Shown: positions 35,932 to 44,223 of the stretch, in pieces
Numbering within the stretch: the stretch's first letter is position 1
Layout of the letters: every line of letters starts with the position of its first letter
Assembly (NCBI RefSeq): GCF_029962605.1
Contig: NZ_CP124750.1
Location: 2,232,001-2,296,000, forward strand
Length of the DNA stretch: 64,000 nt
Direction: 5' to 3'
From: Serratia sarumanii
GTDB lineage: Bacteria > Pseudomonadota > Gammaproteobacteria > Enterobacterales > Enterobacteriaceae
Translations under genes and position numbers: made by a program
The notes under the pieces: model-generated
The model's database searches: none
Told to the model about the DNA's origin: nothing
What the model saw: only the letters and a program-made list of their open reading frames with translations

Positions 35932-36528
35932 ATGATAGCCACCAAAGACAGGGTTCGCATTGTCGAAACCCGGGTGTTGTCCGATGACTGGTACCTGCTG
36001 AAAAAAACCACCTTTGATTTTCTGCGGCGCGACGGCGTTTGGCAGCGACAGAGCCGTGAGACCTATGATCGCGGCGACGGCGCGGTGATTTTGCTGTTCA
36101 ACCGGCAGGCGCAAACGGTGGTCCTGACACGCCAGTTCCGCTTTCCGGTCTTCGTCAACGGCCATGACGGCATGTTGATTGAGGCCGCCGCCGGGTTGCT
36201 GGACAACGCATCGCCGGAGGCGCGTATCCGCGCCGAAGCGGAAGAGGAAACCGGCTATTTCGTGCAGAACGTGGAGAAGGTGTTCGAAGCCTACATGAGC
36301 CCCGGCTCGGTCACCGAGAAGCTGCACTTTTTCGTCGGCGAATATCAGGCGAGCGATCGCCTCAACGAGGGCGGCGGGGTGGTGGCGGAGGGGGAAGATC
36401 TGGAGGTGCTCGAGCTGCCGCTGGCGCAGGCCCTGCAGGCGGTTCGCCAGGGCACGATCGTTGACGCCAAAACCATCATGCTGCTGCAGTTTGTCGCCTT
36501 GAATCGGACGTTGGAGGAAGAACGATGA
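35932..36528 (+). CDS. Nudix hydrolase, NudK-like (nucleoside diphosphate sugar pyrophosphatase)
   Basis: A 198-residue Nudix protein similar to E. coli NudK (GDP-mannose pyrophosphatase, 191 residues). Common blocks are RETYDRGDGAVILLFNRQ, TRQFRFPVFVNGHDGMLIEAAAGLLD, EEETGYFV, EAYMSPGSVTEKLHFFVGEY and GGGV...EGEDLEVLELP. The Nudix helix EAEEETGY keeps the metal-binding Glu residues, while the GX5E position has Ser instead of Glu. The substrate is probably a nucleoside diphosphate sugar. Its stop overlaps the next gene by 4 bases (ATGA). It is divergent from a DeoR-family regulator. Confidence 0.9.
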   Translation: MIATKDRVRIVETRVLSDDWYLLKKTTFDFLRRDGVWQRQSRETYDRGDGAVILLFNRQAQTVVLTRQFRFPVFVNGHDGMLIEAAAGLLDNASPEARIRAEAEEETGYFVQNVEKVFEAYMSPGSVTEKLHFFVGEYQASDRLNEGGGVVAEGEDLEVLELPLAQALQAVRQGTIVDAKTIMLLQFVALNRTLEEER

Positions 36529-36893
36529 AAGCACAACAAATCTTGATCGCCGGCCCCTACCGCAGCGGCACCGATGGCGATCCGCAGCGTATCGCCGCCA
36601 ATCTGGCGCGCCTGGAACAGGCGGCGCTGGCGGTTTACCAGCGGGGGCACGTGCCGGTGATCGGCGAATGGCTGGCGCTGCCTTTGGCGGCGGCGGCGGG
36701 TTCCACTCAGGTTGGCGATGCGGTGAGCGAGGCGTTTCTTTACCCGGTGGCTCACCGACTGATTGCGCAGTGTCAGGCGGTGTATCGCATCGAAGGGGCG
36801 TCTGCGGGGGCCGATAACGACGTGCGGTTGGCCAACGAGTGGGGTCTGACGGTCTATCGCCGCCTGGAGGAGATCCCGCCTGTTCAGGGGTAA
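36525..36893 (+). CDS. Nucleoside 2-deoxyribosyltransferase-like (DUF4406) protein
   Basis: A 122-residue Rossmann-like protein of the nucleoside deoxyribosyltransferase/DUF4406 group. The N-terminus ILIAGPYRSGTDGDPQRI has the AGPxR motif seen in this fold, followed by NLARLEQAALAVYQRGHVPVIGEWLAL and a C-terminal VYRIEGASAGADNDVRLANEWGLTVY with the Asp/Asn typical of the active-site side. Relatives include nucleoside 5'-monophosphate N-glycosidases of the RCL/MilB type. It is translationally coupled to the Nudix gene (ATGA), so the two products probably act in one pathway. Confidence 0.8.
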   Translation: MKAQQILIAGPYRSGTDGDPQRIAANLARLEQAALAVYQRGHVPVIGEWLALPLAAAAGSTQVGDAVSEAFLYPVAHRLIAQCQAVYRIEGASAGADNDVRLANEWGLTVYRRLEEIPPVQG

Positions 36894-36925
36894 CGAAGGG
36901 GCGGGCAGAGGCTCGCCCCCTCGCG

Positions 36926-38107
36926 CTATTGGTCGCTCAGCACCAACCGCAATCCGGCGATCAGCTTGTCCATGCCGGCCTCCAGCTTGCTGCGCGGGCA
37001 GCCGACGTTGAGGCGCAGGAACCCGCGGCCTTCCTCGCCGTAGGTAAAGCCTGGCATGATCGCCACCTTTTCGCGCTCGATCAGCACCTGCTGCAGCGCC
37101 CGATCGTCTACGGCCAGCGGCCGCAGATCGATCCAGGCCAGGTAGGTGGCCTGCGGCGGACGCCAGCCCAGCGCGGGAAAAGCCTGCTCCAGCCGCTCGG
37201 CGACGTAGGTCAGATTATCCTGCAGGTAGTCGCGCAGGGCGTCCAGCCAGGGTTCGCCGTGGCGATAGGCGGCCACGTGCGCCGCCACCGCCAGCACCGC
37301 CGGCGAAGAGAGGCCGTCGCGGGCTTTTAGCTGCTGGAAATAGGCTTCGCGGCTGGCATCGTCGCTGATGAAGCCGTAGGCGCCGGTCAGCGCCGGGATA
37401 TTGAAACTCTTGGAGCCGGAGGTCAGCAGGGCCCAGCCGCCGGTCGCCACCTGGCTCCACGGCGTATGGCGGTGTTCCCCCCAGACCATGTCCATGTGGA
37501 TCTCATCGCTGATGACGCGCACGTCGTGGCGCTCGCACAGTTCGGCCATCTGCTGCAGCTCGTCGCGGCGCCACACTTTGCCGGTGGGGTTATGCGGGCT
37601 GCACAGCAGCAGGATCTTGGTCTGCGGCCGCGCCAGCAACGCCTCAAGGTGAGCCATATCGCAGCGCCAGTCGTCGCCGGCTTTTTGCAGCGGGCAGGCC
37701 AACAGCTGGCGCTGGTTGGCGAGGATCACCTTGTAGAAGGCGTCGTAGGCCGGAGTATGGGTCACCACGTAATCGCCCGGCACCGACCATTGGCGGATCA
37801 GTTGCGCCGCCATGTAGATAACGGAAGGGCCGTACACCGCCGTCGCGGTGTCGATGGCGGCGTTGAAACGTTGCTGATACCAGTGGCGCAGCGCGCCGAG
37901 AAAATCCTCGTGCTGCCAGCGGCTGTAGCCCAGCACGCCGTGCTGCAGGCGCTGCTGTAATGCGTCGAGAATGCACGGCGCGGTGGCGAAATCCATATCG
38001 GAGATGGTGAACGGCAGCAGGTCGTCGCTGCCGAAACGATCGGCGATATAGTCCCACTGGGTGCACCAGGTGCCGTGGCGGTCGATCGGGGTGGAGAAAT
38101 CAAACAT
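36926..38107 (-). CDS. malY: MalY, PLP-dependent cystathionine beta-lyase and maltose-regulon modulator
   Basis: A 393-residue fold-type I PLP enzyme. The PLP lysine is K233 in SGSKSFNIPAL, the same position as E. coli MalY (390 residues), and the cofactor Asp lies in ISDEIHMDMVW. It cleaves C-S bonds and, in E. coli, binds and inhibits MalT. The start overlaps the malX stop by 8 bases, so the two form an operon under MalI. Its PLP need ties it loosely to pdxH and pdxY. Confidence 0.95.
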   Translation of the reverse strand: MFDFSTPIDRHGTWCTQWDYIADRFGSDDLLPFTISDMDFATAPCILDALQQRLQHGVLGYSRWQHEDFLGALRHWYQQRFNAAIDTATAVYGPSVIYMAAQLIRQWSVPGDYVVTHTPAYDAFYKVILANQRQLLACPLQKAGDDWRCDMAHLEALLARPQTKILLLCSPHNPTGKVWRRDELQQMAELCERHDVRVISDEIHMDMVWGEHRHTPWSQVATGGWALLTSGSKSFNIPALTGAYGFISDDASREAYFQQLKARDGLSSPAVLAVAAHVAAYRHGEPWLDALRDYLQDNLTYVAERLEQAFPALGWRPPQATYLAWIDLRPLAVDDRALQQVLIEREKVAIMPGFTYGEEGRGFLRLNVGCPRSKLEAGMDKLIAGLRLVLSDQ

Positions 38108-39719
38108 GGGTGGCTCCCTGCAGCGCCGCGGCAGGTTGCGCCGTGGCTATCAGTGAGTCTAATTCATCCTTCACCGATTGCACCTGCGGGCCGATCACCA
38201 CCTGCAGATTATGGTCGTTGAGATGCACCACGCCGATGGCGCGGTTGGCCTTCAGCGCCGCGTCGTCCACCCGGCTCATGTCGTTGACCGACAGGCGCAG
38301 GCGGGTGATGCAGTTGTCCAGCGTGATAATGTTGTCCGGACCGCCGAGCGCCGCCAAAATCGCCGGCACGTTGTAGCCGGATTTGCCCACCGCGCCGGCC
38401 GGCGCGCTTTGGCTAACGGCGCCGTCGCTCTCGCGGCCCGGCGTTTTGATGTTAAAGCGCTGGATGGCGAAGCGGAAAATGGCGTAATAGCCGACGAACC
38501 AGACGGCGGCCACCACCGGCACCAGATACCACTTGGTGGCGGTGCCGTGCAGAATGCCGAACACCACGAAGTCGATGATATTGCCGTCGGTATTGCCGAT
38601 GGTCACGCCCAACAGCGCCATCACGGTAAAGCCCAACCCGGTGAGCAGCGCGTGGATCAGGTAGAGGAACGGAGCGACGAACAGGAACAGGAACTCGATC
38701 GGCTCGGTGGTGCCGCCGACCACGCAGGCCACCACGCCGGAAATCAGCAGCCCTTTGATTTTATGACGGTTCTCCGGTTTGGCGCAGTGATACATCGCCA
38801 GCGCCGCGCCCGGCAGCCCGCCGAGGAACGCCGGCATTTTACCCTGCGACAGGAAGCGAGTGGCGCTTTCGGCGAAGCCGGTGGTGGTTGGGCAGGAAAG
38901 CTGCGCCTGGAAGATGGTCAGGGCGCCGCTGACGCTGTGGCCGCACACTTCCATGGTGCCGCCCGCCTCGGTAAAGCGGATCAGCGCCACCAGAATGTGC
39001 TGCAGGCCGAACGGCAGCAGCAGGCGTTCGCCGGTGCCGAACAGCATCGGGCCAAAGGCGCCGGCGCTGTTGATCACCCAACCCAGCCCGGTGATGCCGG
39101 CGGCGAACCACGGCCAGATCAGCGGGATCACCAGGCCGCACAGGCCCAGCACCACGGTGGTGACGATCGGCACGAAGCGCGTGCCGCCGAAGAACGCCAG
39201 CGCGTCCGGCAGGCGGATGGTGTGGAAGCGTTCATGCAGGCGATAGACGATGATGCCGACGATCACCGCGCCGAGGATGCCGGTATCGATCGACTGAATG
39301 CCGAGGATGTTCTGGATATTGTTGGCTTTCAGTACCAGCGGATCGCTGGTGGGCAGCACGCCGGCGGCGGTCAGGTAGAAATTGGTGCCCAGATTCAGCA
39401 CGGCGAAGCCGACGAAGCCGGAGAAGGCGGCGACGCCCTTGTTCTCGCGCGCCATGCCCAGCGGAATGGCGATGGCGAACATCACCGGCAGGAAGCTGAA
39501 GGCGAAGGAGCCTACCTTGCTCATCCAGGTAAAGATCAGCTGGAAGATCGGGTGGCCGATAAACGGCATCAGGGTGATCACGTCGCGGCTGCTCAGCGAG
39601 CTGCCGATCCCCAGCATGATGCCGCAGAAAGAGAGCAAGGCGACGGGCAACATGAAGGTTTTGCCCAGGCTCTGGAAGAACTCCCAGAGGGTGATTTTGG
39701 GTTTGTTGGCTGCTGACAT
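38100..39719 (-). CDS. malX: PTS enzyme IICB MalX (glucose/maltose type)
   Basis: A 539-residue PTS permease: IIC membrane domain (about residues 20-420, with GMARENKGVAAFSGFVGFAV and LFGTGERLLLPFGLQHI) and a C-terminal IIB domain whose phospho-Cys is in LDNCITRLRLSVNDM. It matches E. coli MalX (530 residues), which takes up glucose and perhaps maltose. The start is ATG 39719. Its promoter lies just beyond a MalI palindrome (39780-39795). Confidence 0.95.
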   Translation of the reverse strand: MSAANKPKITLWEFFQSLGKTFMLPVALLSFCGIMLGIGSSLSSRDVITLMPFIGHPIFQLIFTWMSKVGSFAFSFLPVMFAIAIPLGMARENKGVAAFSGFVGFAVLNLGTNFYLTAAGVLPTSDPLVLKANNIQNILGIQSIDTGILGAVIVGIIVYRLHERFHTIRLPDALAFFGGTRFVPIVTTVVLGLCGLVIPLIWPWFAAGITGLGWVINSAGAFGPMLFGTGERLLLPFGLQHILVALIRFTEAGGTMEVCGHSVSGALTIFQAQLSCPTTTGFAESATRFLSQGKMPAFLGGLPGAALAMYHCAKPENRHKIKGLLISGVVACVVGGTTEPIEFLFLFVAPFLYLIHALLTGLGFTVMALLGVTIGNTDGNIIDFVVFGILHGTATKWYLVPVVAAVWFVGYYAIFRFAIQRFNIKTPGRESDGAVSQSAPAGAVGKSGYNVPAILAALGGPDNIITLDNCITRLRLSVNDMSRVDDAALKANRAIGVVHLNDHNLQVVIGPQVQSVKDELDSLIATAQPAAALQGATHV

Positions 39720-39779
39720 AACCGACTTCTCCTGGCGAAAAGACGAGCAAAAAGAGGACTGCAGATTAGGTAAAAAGAA

Positions 39780-39795
39780 GATAAAACGTTTTACC
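39780..39795. promoter_or_regulatory. MalI operator 1 (malX-proximal)
   Basis: GATAAAACGTTTTACC matches the known MalI operator GATAAAACGTTTTATC at 15 of 16 positions. It lies 61 bases before the malX start, consistent with repression of malXY by MalI. Confidence 0.92.
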
Positions 39796-39857
39796 TAGAA
39801 AAAATGCGCCGCCAATCACAAATCTGCCGCCCGGTTTTTGACGACAATGCGGTAGGC

Positions 39858-39873
39858 AGTAAAACGTTTTACT
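39858..39873. promoter_or_regulatory. MalI operator 2 (malI-proximal)
   Basis: AGTAAAACGTTTTACT is a perfect palindrome with the same AAAACGTTTT core as operator 1, 78 bp away. It lies 70 bases upstream of malI and fits autoregulation. Confidence 0.92.
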
Positions 39874-39942
39874 GAGATAACGGATTCGGTATACCCTTGA
39901 TCATTACGGCGCGGGTTGCCCAGGAACGGGTTCGCAGAGACT

Positions 39943-40974
39943 ATGAGCATCAAAAAGATCACCATCACCGATGTGGCGCAACAGGCGGGCGTGTCGGTCA
40001 CCACGGTTTCCCTGGTGTTGAGCGGCAAGGGGCGCATTTCGCCGACCACCGTCGAGAAGGTCAATCAGGCGATAGAGCAGCTGGGCTATGTGCGCAATCG
40101 CCAGGCGGCGACGCTGCGCGGCGGGGAGTCCGGGGTGATCGGCCTTATTCTGCGCGACATCTGCGAACCCTTCTATGCCGAAATGACCGCCGGGCTGAGC
40201 GAAGCGCTGGAGGCGCACGACAAGCTGCTGTTTTTGACGCAGAGCGGGCGCGACGGCCAGGGCTTGCAGCGGGCGTTTGACGCGCTGCTGGCGCAGGGCG
40301 TCGACGGCATCGTGCTGGCGGGCGGCATTCGCGCGGCGGCGGGCCTGAAGGAGAAGGCGGCCGAGCAGGGCGTACCGCTGGTCTGCGTGGCGCGCTCCAG
40401 CGGTCTCGACGGCGTGGACGTGGTGCGGCCGGACAACATGCAGGCCGCCAAGCTGGCCACCGAATTTTTGATCAAGCGGGGCCACAGCCAAATCGCCTAC
40501 CTCGGCGGGCAGAGCGACTCGTTGACGCGCGCCGAGCGGCTGGGCGGCTTTTGCGCCACGCTGGTGCAGTATGGCCTGCCGTTTCGCAGCGAATGGATCG
40601 TCGAGTGCGATTGCCGGCAGCGCCAGGCGGCGGAAGCGGCGGAGCAACTGCTGCGCCATTACCCGAATATTACCGCCATCGTCTGCCACAAGGCGTCGGT
40701 GGCGCTCGGCGCCTATTTTGGCCTGGCGCGCAGCGGCCGCAGCATCGGTTCGGACGGGGTCGACGCCTACTACGGGCGGCAGGTGGCGCTGATCGGCTTC
40801 GGCGACGTCCCGGAGGCCGAACTGACCGAGCCGCCGCTGACCTTCGTCTCCAGCTCGGCGCGGGAAGTGGGGCGCAGCGCCGCCGCGCGCCTGCTGCAGC
40901 GCATCGGTGACGCCGACCTGCCGGCGCAGAACGTCATTCTGCCGCCGACGCTGATCCGGCGCGGTTCCGCCTAG
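39943..40974 (+). CDS. malI: LacI-family repressor MalI
   Basis: A 343-residue LacI/GalR regulator. The N-terminal HTH and hinge (residues 1-60) read ITITDVAQQAGVSVTTVSLVLSGKGRISPTTVEKV. A periplasmic-binding-protein-like ligand domain follows (EVAEL-type end LIRRGSA). It is homologous to E. coli MalI (342 residues), which represses malXY and itself. The start is ATG 39943 (MSIKKITI), and the frame upstream is discarded on homology. It overlaps the ampR stop by 4 bases, convergently. Confidence 0.95.
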   Translation: MSIKKITITDVAQQAGVSVTTVSLVLSGKGRISPTTVEKVNQAIEQLGYVRNRQAATLRGGESGVIGLILRDICEPFYAEMTAGLSEALEAHDKLLFLTQSGRDGQGLQRAFDALLAQGVDGIVLAGGIRAAAGLKEKAAEQGVPLVCVARSSGLDGVDVVRPDNMQAAKLATEFLIKRGHSQIAYLGGQSDSLTRAERLGGFCATLVQYGLPFRSEWIVECDCRQRQAAEAAEQLLRHYPNITAIVCHKASVALGAYFGLARSGRSIGSDGVDAYYGRQVALIGFGDVPEAELTEPPLTFVSSSAREVGRSAAARLLQRIGDADLPAQNVILPPTLIRRGSA

Positions 40975-41852
40975 CCCTGTTGCTGTTCCTCCTCCGCCTC
41001 CCGGCGGATCCAGCCGATAAAGGTTTTCATCGCCGGCGTCAGATCTCGCGATTTCAAATGGGTCAGCCAATAAGCGCCGAGTGCGGCCTCGGCGGCAAAC
41101 GGCCGCTGCAGCGCGCCGGCGGCCAGTTCGCGGCGGAACATGCTGACCGGCGCCAGCGCCACGCCATCGCACTGGATCGCGCCTTCCACCATCAGCCTTG
41201 ACGAGTCGAACACCGGGCCGTTGATCCGCCACGGCGTCACCTGTGCCGCCGCGAACCAGCGTTCCCACTCGTCCTTGCGGTAGGTGCGCATCAGCTGCTC
41301 GTGCTGCAGATCCTGCGGCGTGCGCAGGCGCGCGGCGACCGCCGGCGGGCAGAGCACCGTCAGCGGCGCGTCGAACAGCTTGATATTGCAGGTGGCGGGC
41401 CAGAGGCCTTCGCCGAAGCGGATGGCGAAATCCATGCCGTCGGCCGACAGATTGACCAGGTTGTTGTGGGTCAGCACCCGTAGATCGATAAACGGGTGCG
41501 CCGTGCGGAATGCCGCCAGCCGCGGCATCAGCCAGCCGACGGCGAAGGTGCCGACCACCGCCACCGTCAGCACCTCGTGGAAATGCCCGCCTTCGAACTG
41601 CTGCAGCACCGCCTCGATGCGGTCGAAGGCGTCGCTCAATACCGGCAGCAGCGCCTGGCCCTCTTCGGTCAGATCCAGCCCGCGCGGCAGGCGGCGGAAC
41701 AGCTGAATGCCCAGCTGTTCTTCCAGCATGCGCACCTGCTGGCTGACGGCGGCCTGGGTGACACGCAGCTCCAGACCGGCGCGGGTGAAGTTCAGGTGGC
41801 GAGCGGAGGATTCGAACGCCCGCAGGGCGTTGAGGGGAAGTCGATTGCGCAT
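40971..41852 (-). CDS. ampR: AmpR, LysR-type regulator of ampC
   Basis: A 293-residue LysR-type regulator with the AmpR signature: the [46 protein letters not shown] at residues 5-48 and the effector domain. It is divergent from ampC, the classical arrangement. AmpR activates ampC when anhydro-muropeptides accumulate and represses it when bound to UDP-MurNAc-pentapeptide. anmK (1.5 kb) and the GH3 hexosaminidase (53 kb) in this window act on the same metabolite pool. It overlaps the malI stop by 4 bases. Confidence 0.95.
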   Translation of the reverse strand: MRNRLPLNALRAFESSARHLNFTRAGLELRVTQAAVSQQVRMLEEQLGIQLFRRLPRGLDLTEEGQALLPVLSDAFDRIEAVLQQFEGGHFHEVLTVAVVGTFAVGWLMPRLAAFRTAHPFIDLRVLTHNNLVNLSADGMDFAIRFGEGLWPATCNIKLFDAPLTVLCPPAVAARLRTPQDLQHEQLMRTYRKDEWERWFAAAQVTPWRINGPVFDSSRLMVEGAIQCDGVALAPVSMFRRELAAGALQRPFAAEAALGAYWLTHLKSRDLTPAMKTFIGWIRREAEEEQQQG

Positions 41853-41862
41853 TGTCGATAGC

Positions 41863-41929
41863 CATAAGTTTTTCTTTATGCTGGCTGAAATTATTATCGC
41901 TTGTCAACCCGGCGGCAAAATCCGATATT
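41863..41929 (+). promoter_or_regulatory. ampC promoter and candidate AmpR site
   Basis: TTGTCA (41901-41906) and GATATT (41924-41929) are 17 bases apart. A start near 41935 leaves a leader of about 125 bases, agreeing with the long structured ampC leader I recall reported for S. marcescens. Upstream, CATAA...TTATG arms at 41863-41880 form a LysR-type dyad close to the ampR start. The promoter is well supported; the dyad assignment is tentative. Confidence 0.72.
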
Positions 41930-42058
41930 TGGCGCGGCTGCTGTGAGCGTCGCCGCAGCCGTAAAGGAATGACATCATCAATCAGGGAAAGCGCCGTGCA
42001 TAACGCCAATAAAAACTTTTGGCCGCGGCTGATACCCTGCAACCTAAGAGCTTCTATC

Positions 42059-43195
42059 ATGACGAAAATGAACCGCCTGGCGGCCGCGCTGATCGCCGCA
42101 CTGATCTTGCCGACCGCGCAGGCCGCGCAGCAGCAGGATATCGACGCCGTTATTCAGCCGCTGATGAAAAAATATGGCGTACCGGGCATGGCGATCGCCG
42201 TGTCGGTCGACGGCAAACAGCAGATTTACCCGTATGGCGTCGCCTCGAAGCAGACCGGCAAACCGATCACCGAGGAGACGCTGTTCGAAGTGGGCTCGCT
42301 GAGCAAAACCTTTACCGCGACGCTGGCGGTCTATGCGCAGCAGCAGGGCAAGCTGTCGTTCAACGATCCGGCCAGCCGCTATCTGCCCGAGCTGCGCGGC
42401 AGCGCCTTCGACGGCGTCAGCCTGCTGAATCTGGCGACGCATACCTCCGGCCTGCCGCTGTTCGTGCCGGACGACGTCACTAACGACGCCCAGCTGATGG
42501 CCTACTACCGGGCCTGGCAGCCGAAACACCCGGCGGGCAGCTACCGTGTCTATTCCAACCTCGGCATCGGCATGCTGGGCATGATCGCCGCCAAGAGCCT
42601 CGACCAGCCGTTTATCCAGGCGATGGAACAGGGGATGCTGCCGGCGCTGGGCATGAGCCACACCTACGTTCAGGTGCCGGCGGCGCAGATGGCTAACTAT
42701 GCGCAGGGTTACAGCAAGGACGATAAGCCGGTGCGGGTCAACCCCGGCCCGCTGGATGCCGAGTCTTACGGCATCAAGTCCAACGCTCGCGATCTGATTC
42801 GCTATCTGGACGCCAACCTGCAGCAGGTGAAGGTGGCGCAGCCGTGGCGCGACGCGCTGGCCGCGACGCACGTCGGGTATTACAAGGCGGGCGCGTTCAC
42901 GCAGGATCTGATGTGGGAGAACTACCCGTATCCGGTGAAACTGTCGCGTTTGATTGAAGGCAACAACGCCGGGATGATCATGAACGGCACGCCGGCCACC
43001 GCCATCACGCCGCCGCAGCCGGAATTGCGCGCCGGCTGGTATAACAAAACCGGCTCCACCGGCGGCTTCTCCACCTACGCGGTATTTATCCCGGCGAAAA
43101 ATATCGCCGTGGTGATGCTGGCCAACAAGTGGTTCCCGAACGACGATCGCGTCGAGGCGGCTTACCACATCGTCCAGGCGCTGGAGAAGCGCTGA
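42059..43195 (+). CDS. ampC: Class C beta-lactamase AmpC
   Basis: A 378-residue periplasmic cephalosporinase, the length of S. marcescens AmpC (SRT/SST family). The signal peptide of about 22 residues ends after PTAQAA. Active-site motifs are S80-L-S-K83, Y165-S-N167 and K330-T-G332 (precursor numbering). It hydrolyses penicillins and cephalosporins. The start is ATG 42059 ([11 protein letters not shown]); the longer open frame upstream lies in the 5' leader. Inducible through AmpR. I did not assess whether specific residues indicate extended spectrum. Confidence 0.97.
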   Translation: MTKMNRLAAALIAALILPTAQAAQQQDIDAVIQPLMKKYGVPGMAIAVSVDGKQQIYPYGVASKQTGKPITEETLFEVGSLSKTFTATLAVYAQQQGKLSFNDPASRYLPELRGSAFDGVSLLNLATHTSGLPLFVPDDVTNDAQLMAYYRAWQPKHPAGSYRVYSNLGIGMLGMIAAKSLDQPFIQAMEQGMLPALGMSHTYVQVPAAQMANYAQGYSKDDKPVRVNPGPLDAESYGIKSNARDLIRYLDANLQQVKVAQPWRDALAATHVGYYKAGAFTQDLMWENYPYPVKLSRLIEGNNAGMIMNGTPATAITPPQPELRAGWYNKTGSTGGFSTYAVFIPAKNIAVVMLANKWFPNDDRVEAAYHIVQALEKR

Positions 43196-43221
43196 CGGCC
43201 AGGGGCGCCGACGAGGTGCCC

Positions 43222-44130
43222 CTACCAGCGATGCTGCCGTTCACGTTGCTCGCGCATGAAATCGATAAAGGCGCGCAGCTTGAGCGGCAGATGCCGGCCG
43301 GCGGGAAAGTAGATGAAAAACCCCGACGCTTCGCTGGCGTAATCCGGCAGCACTTCCACCAGTTGCCCCTGCGCCAGCTCCTGCAACACCGTGCCCTGAA
43401 AACGCTGTGCGATACCCAGGCCCGCCAACGCCGCATCCTTGAGCAGCCGATCTTCGTTAAAAATCAAACTGCCGCTGACGTCCAGCGCGCGTTCATCGTC
43501 GCCCAGGCTGAAATACCAGGGTTCCAGTTTGCCGCTGCCGGGGAAACGGTAGCGCAGGCAGTGGTGAACGGGCAGATCGTCCGGCGTGGCCGGTACGCCG
43601 CAGCGCGCCAGATAGTCGGGCGAGGCGACCAGCACCCGACGCTGACCGTTGTCGATCGGCACGGCGATCATGTCCTTTTGCAGCATGGCGTGCATGCGAA
43701 TGCCGGCATCGAAACTGCCCAGCACCAGATCGGAAAAGCGGTCTTCGGTAAACAGCTCCAGCTGCACGTCGGGATAGCGCCGTTGAAATTCCGCCAGATG
43801 CGGCATTACCAGCAGCGAAGCGGCCAGCTGCGGCAGCGTAATGCGCAGCAGGCCCGCCGGCTGCGCGCCCAGAGCGCGCACGTCGTCCGCCGCCACGTCG
43901 ATCTGGCTCATCGCCGGCGATACCTTCTGATAGAACAACCGGCCCTCGTCACTGAGGCGCACCGAGCGGCTGGTGCGATGAAATAACCGTACTCCCAGCT
44001 GATTCTCCAGCGCCTGAATGTTTTGCGACACCGCCGGCGGCGTGACGCCCAGCTGGCTGGCCGCGCGGGTAAAGTTGCCCAGGCGCGCGACGGCTTCGAA
44101 ATAGGGCAACAGCTGCAGGAGTGAACTCAT
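43222..44130 (-). CDS. LysR-family transcriptional regulator
   Basis: A 302-residue LysR-type regulator: N-terminal winged HTH (YFEAVARLGNFTRAASQLGVTPPAVSQNIQALENQLGVRLFHRTSRSVRLSDEG, about residues 10-65) and effector domain from residue 90. It belongs to the large CrgA/AaeR-like group, so the target is not clear from sequence. It is divergent from a serine hydrolase gene with a perfect palindrome between, so that gene is the likely target. Convergent with ampC. Confidence 0.92.
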   Translation of the reverse strand: MSSLLQLLPYFEAVARLGNFTRAASQLGVTPPAVSQNIQALENQLGVRLFHRTSRSVRLSDEGRLFYQKVSPAMSQIDVAADDVRALGAQPAGLLRITLPQLAASLLVMPHLAEFQRRYPDVQLELFTEDRFSDLVLGSFDAGIRMHAMLQKDMIAVPIDNGQRRVLVASPDYLARCGVPATPDDLPVHHCLRYRFPGSGKLEPWYFSLGDDERALDVSGSLIFNEDRLLKDAALAGLGIAQRFQGTVLQELAQGQLVEVLPDYASEASGFFIYFPAGRHLPLKLRAFIDFMREQRERQHRW

Positions 44131-44147
44131 CTATCAATAACCTGTGC

Positions 44148-44162
44148 TTAATGATTCATTAA
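44148..44162. promoter_or_regulatory. Perfect LysR-type palindrome in the LysR/serine-hydrolase gap
   Basis: TTAATGATTCATTAA is a perfect 15-bp palindrome containing T-N11-A, midway in the 93-base divergent gap between 43222-44130 and 44224-45396. Candidate operator for the LysR protein. Confidence 0.72.
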
Positions 44163-44223
44163 ATTATGCCTTATTTTAATTTATGACGAAGGTTTTAGAC
44201 TGATTTTACTTTCCATCAGAGAG

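Noticed and set aside
41852..42058. ampC extended to the first in-frame ATG at 41852
   Set aside because: The signal peptide begins at 42059 and the ampC promoter lies inside the putative extension.
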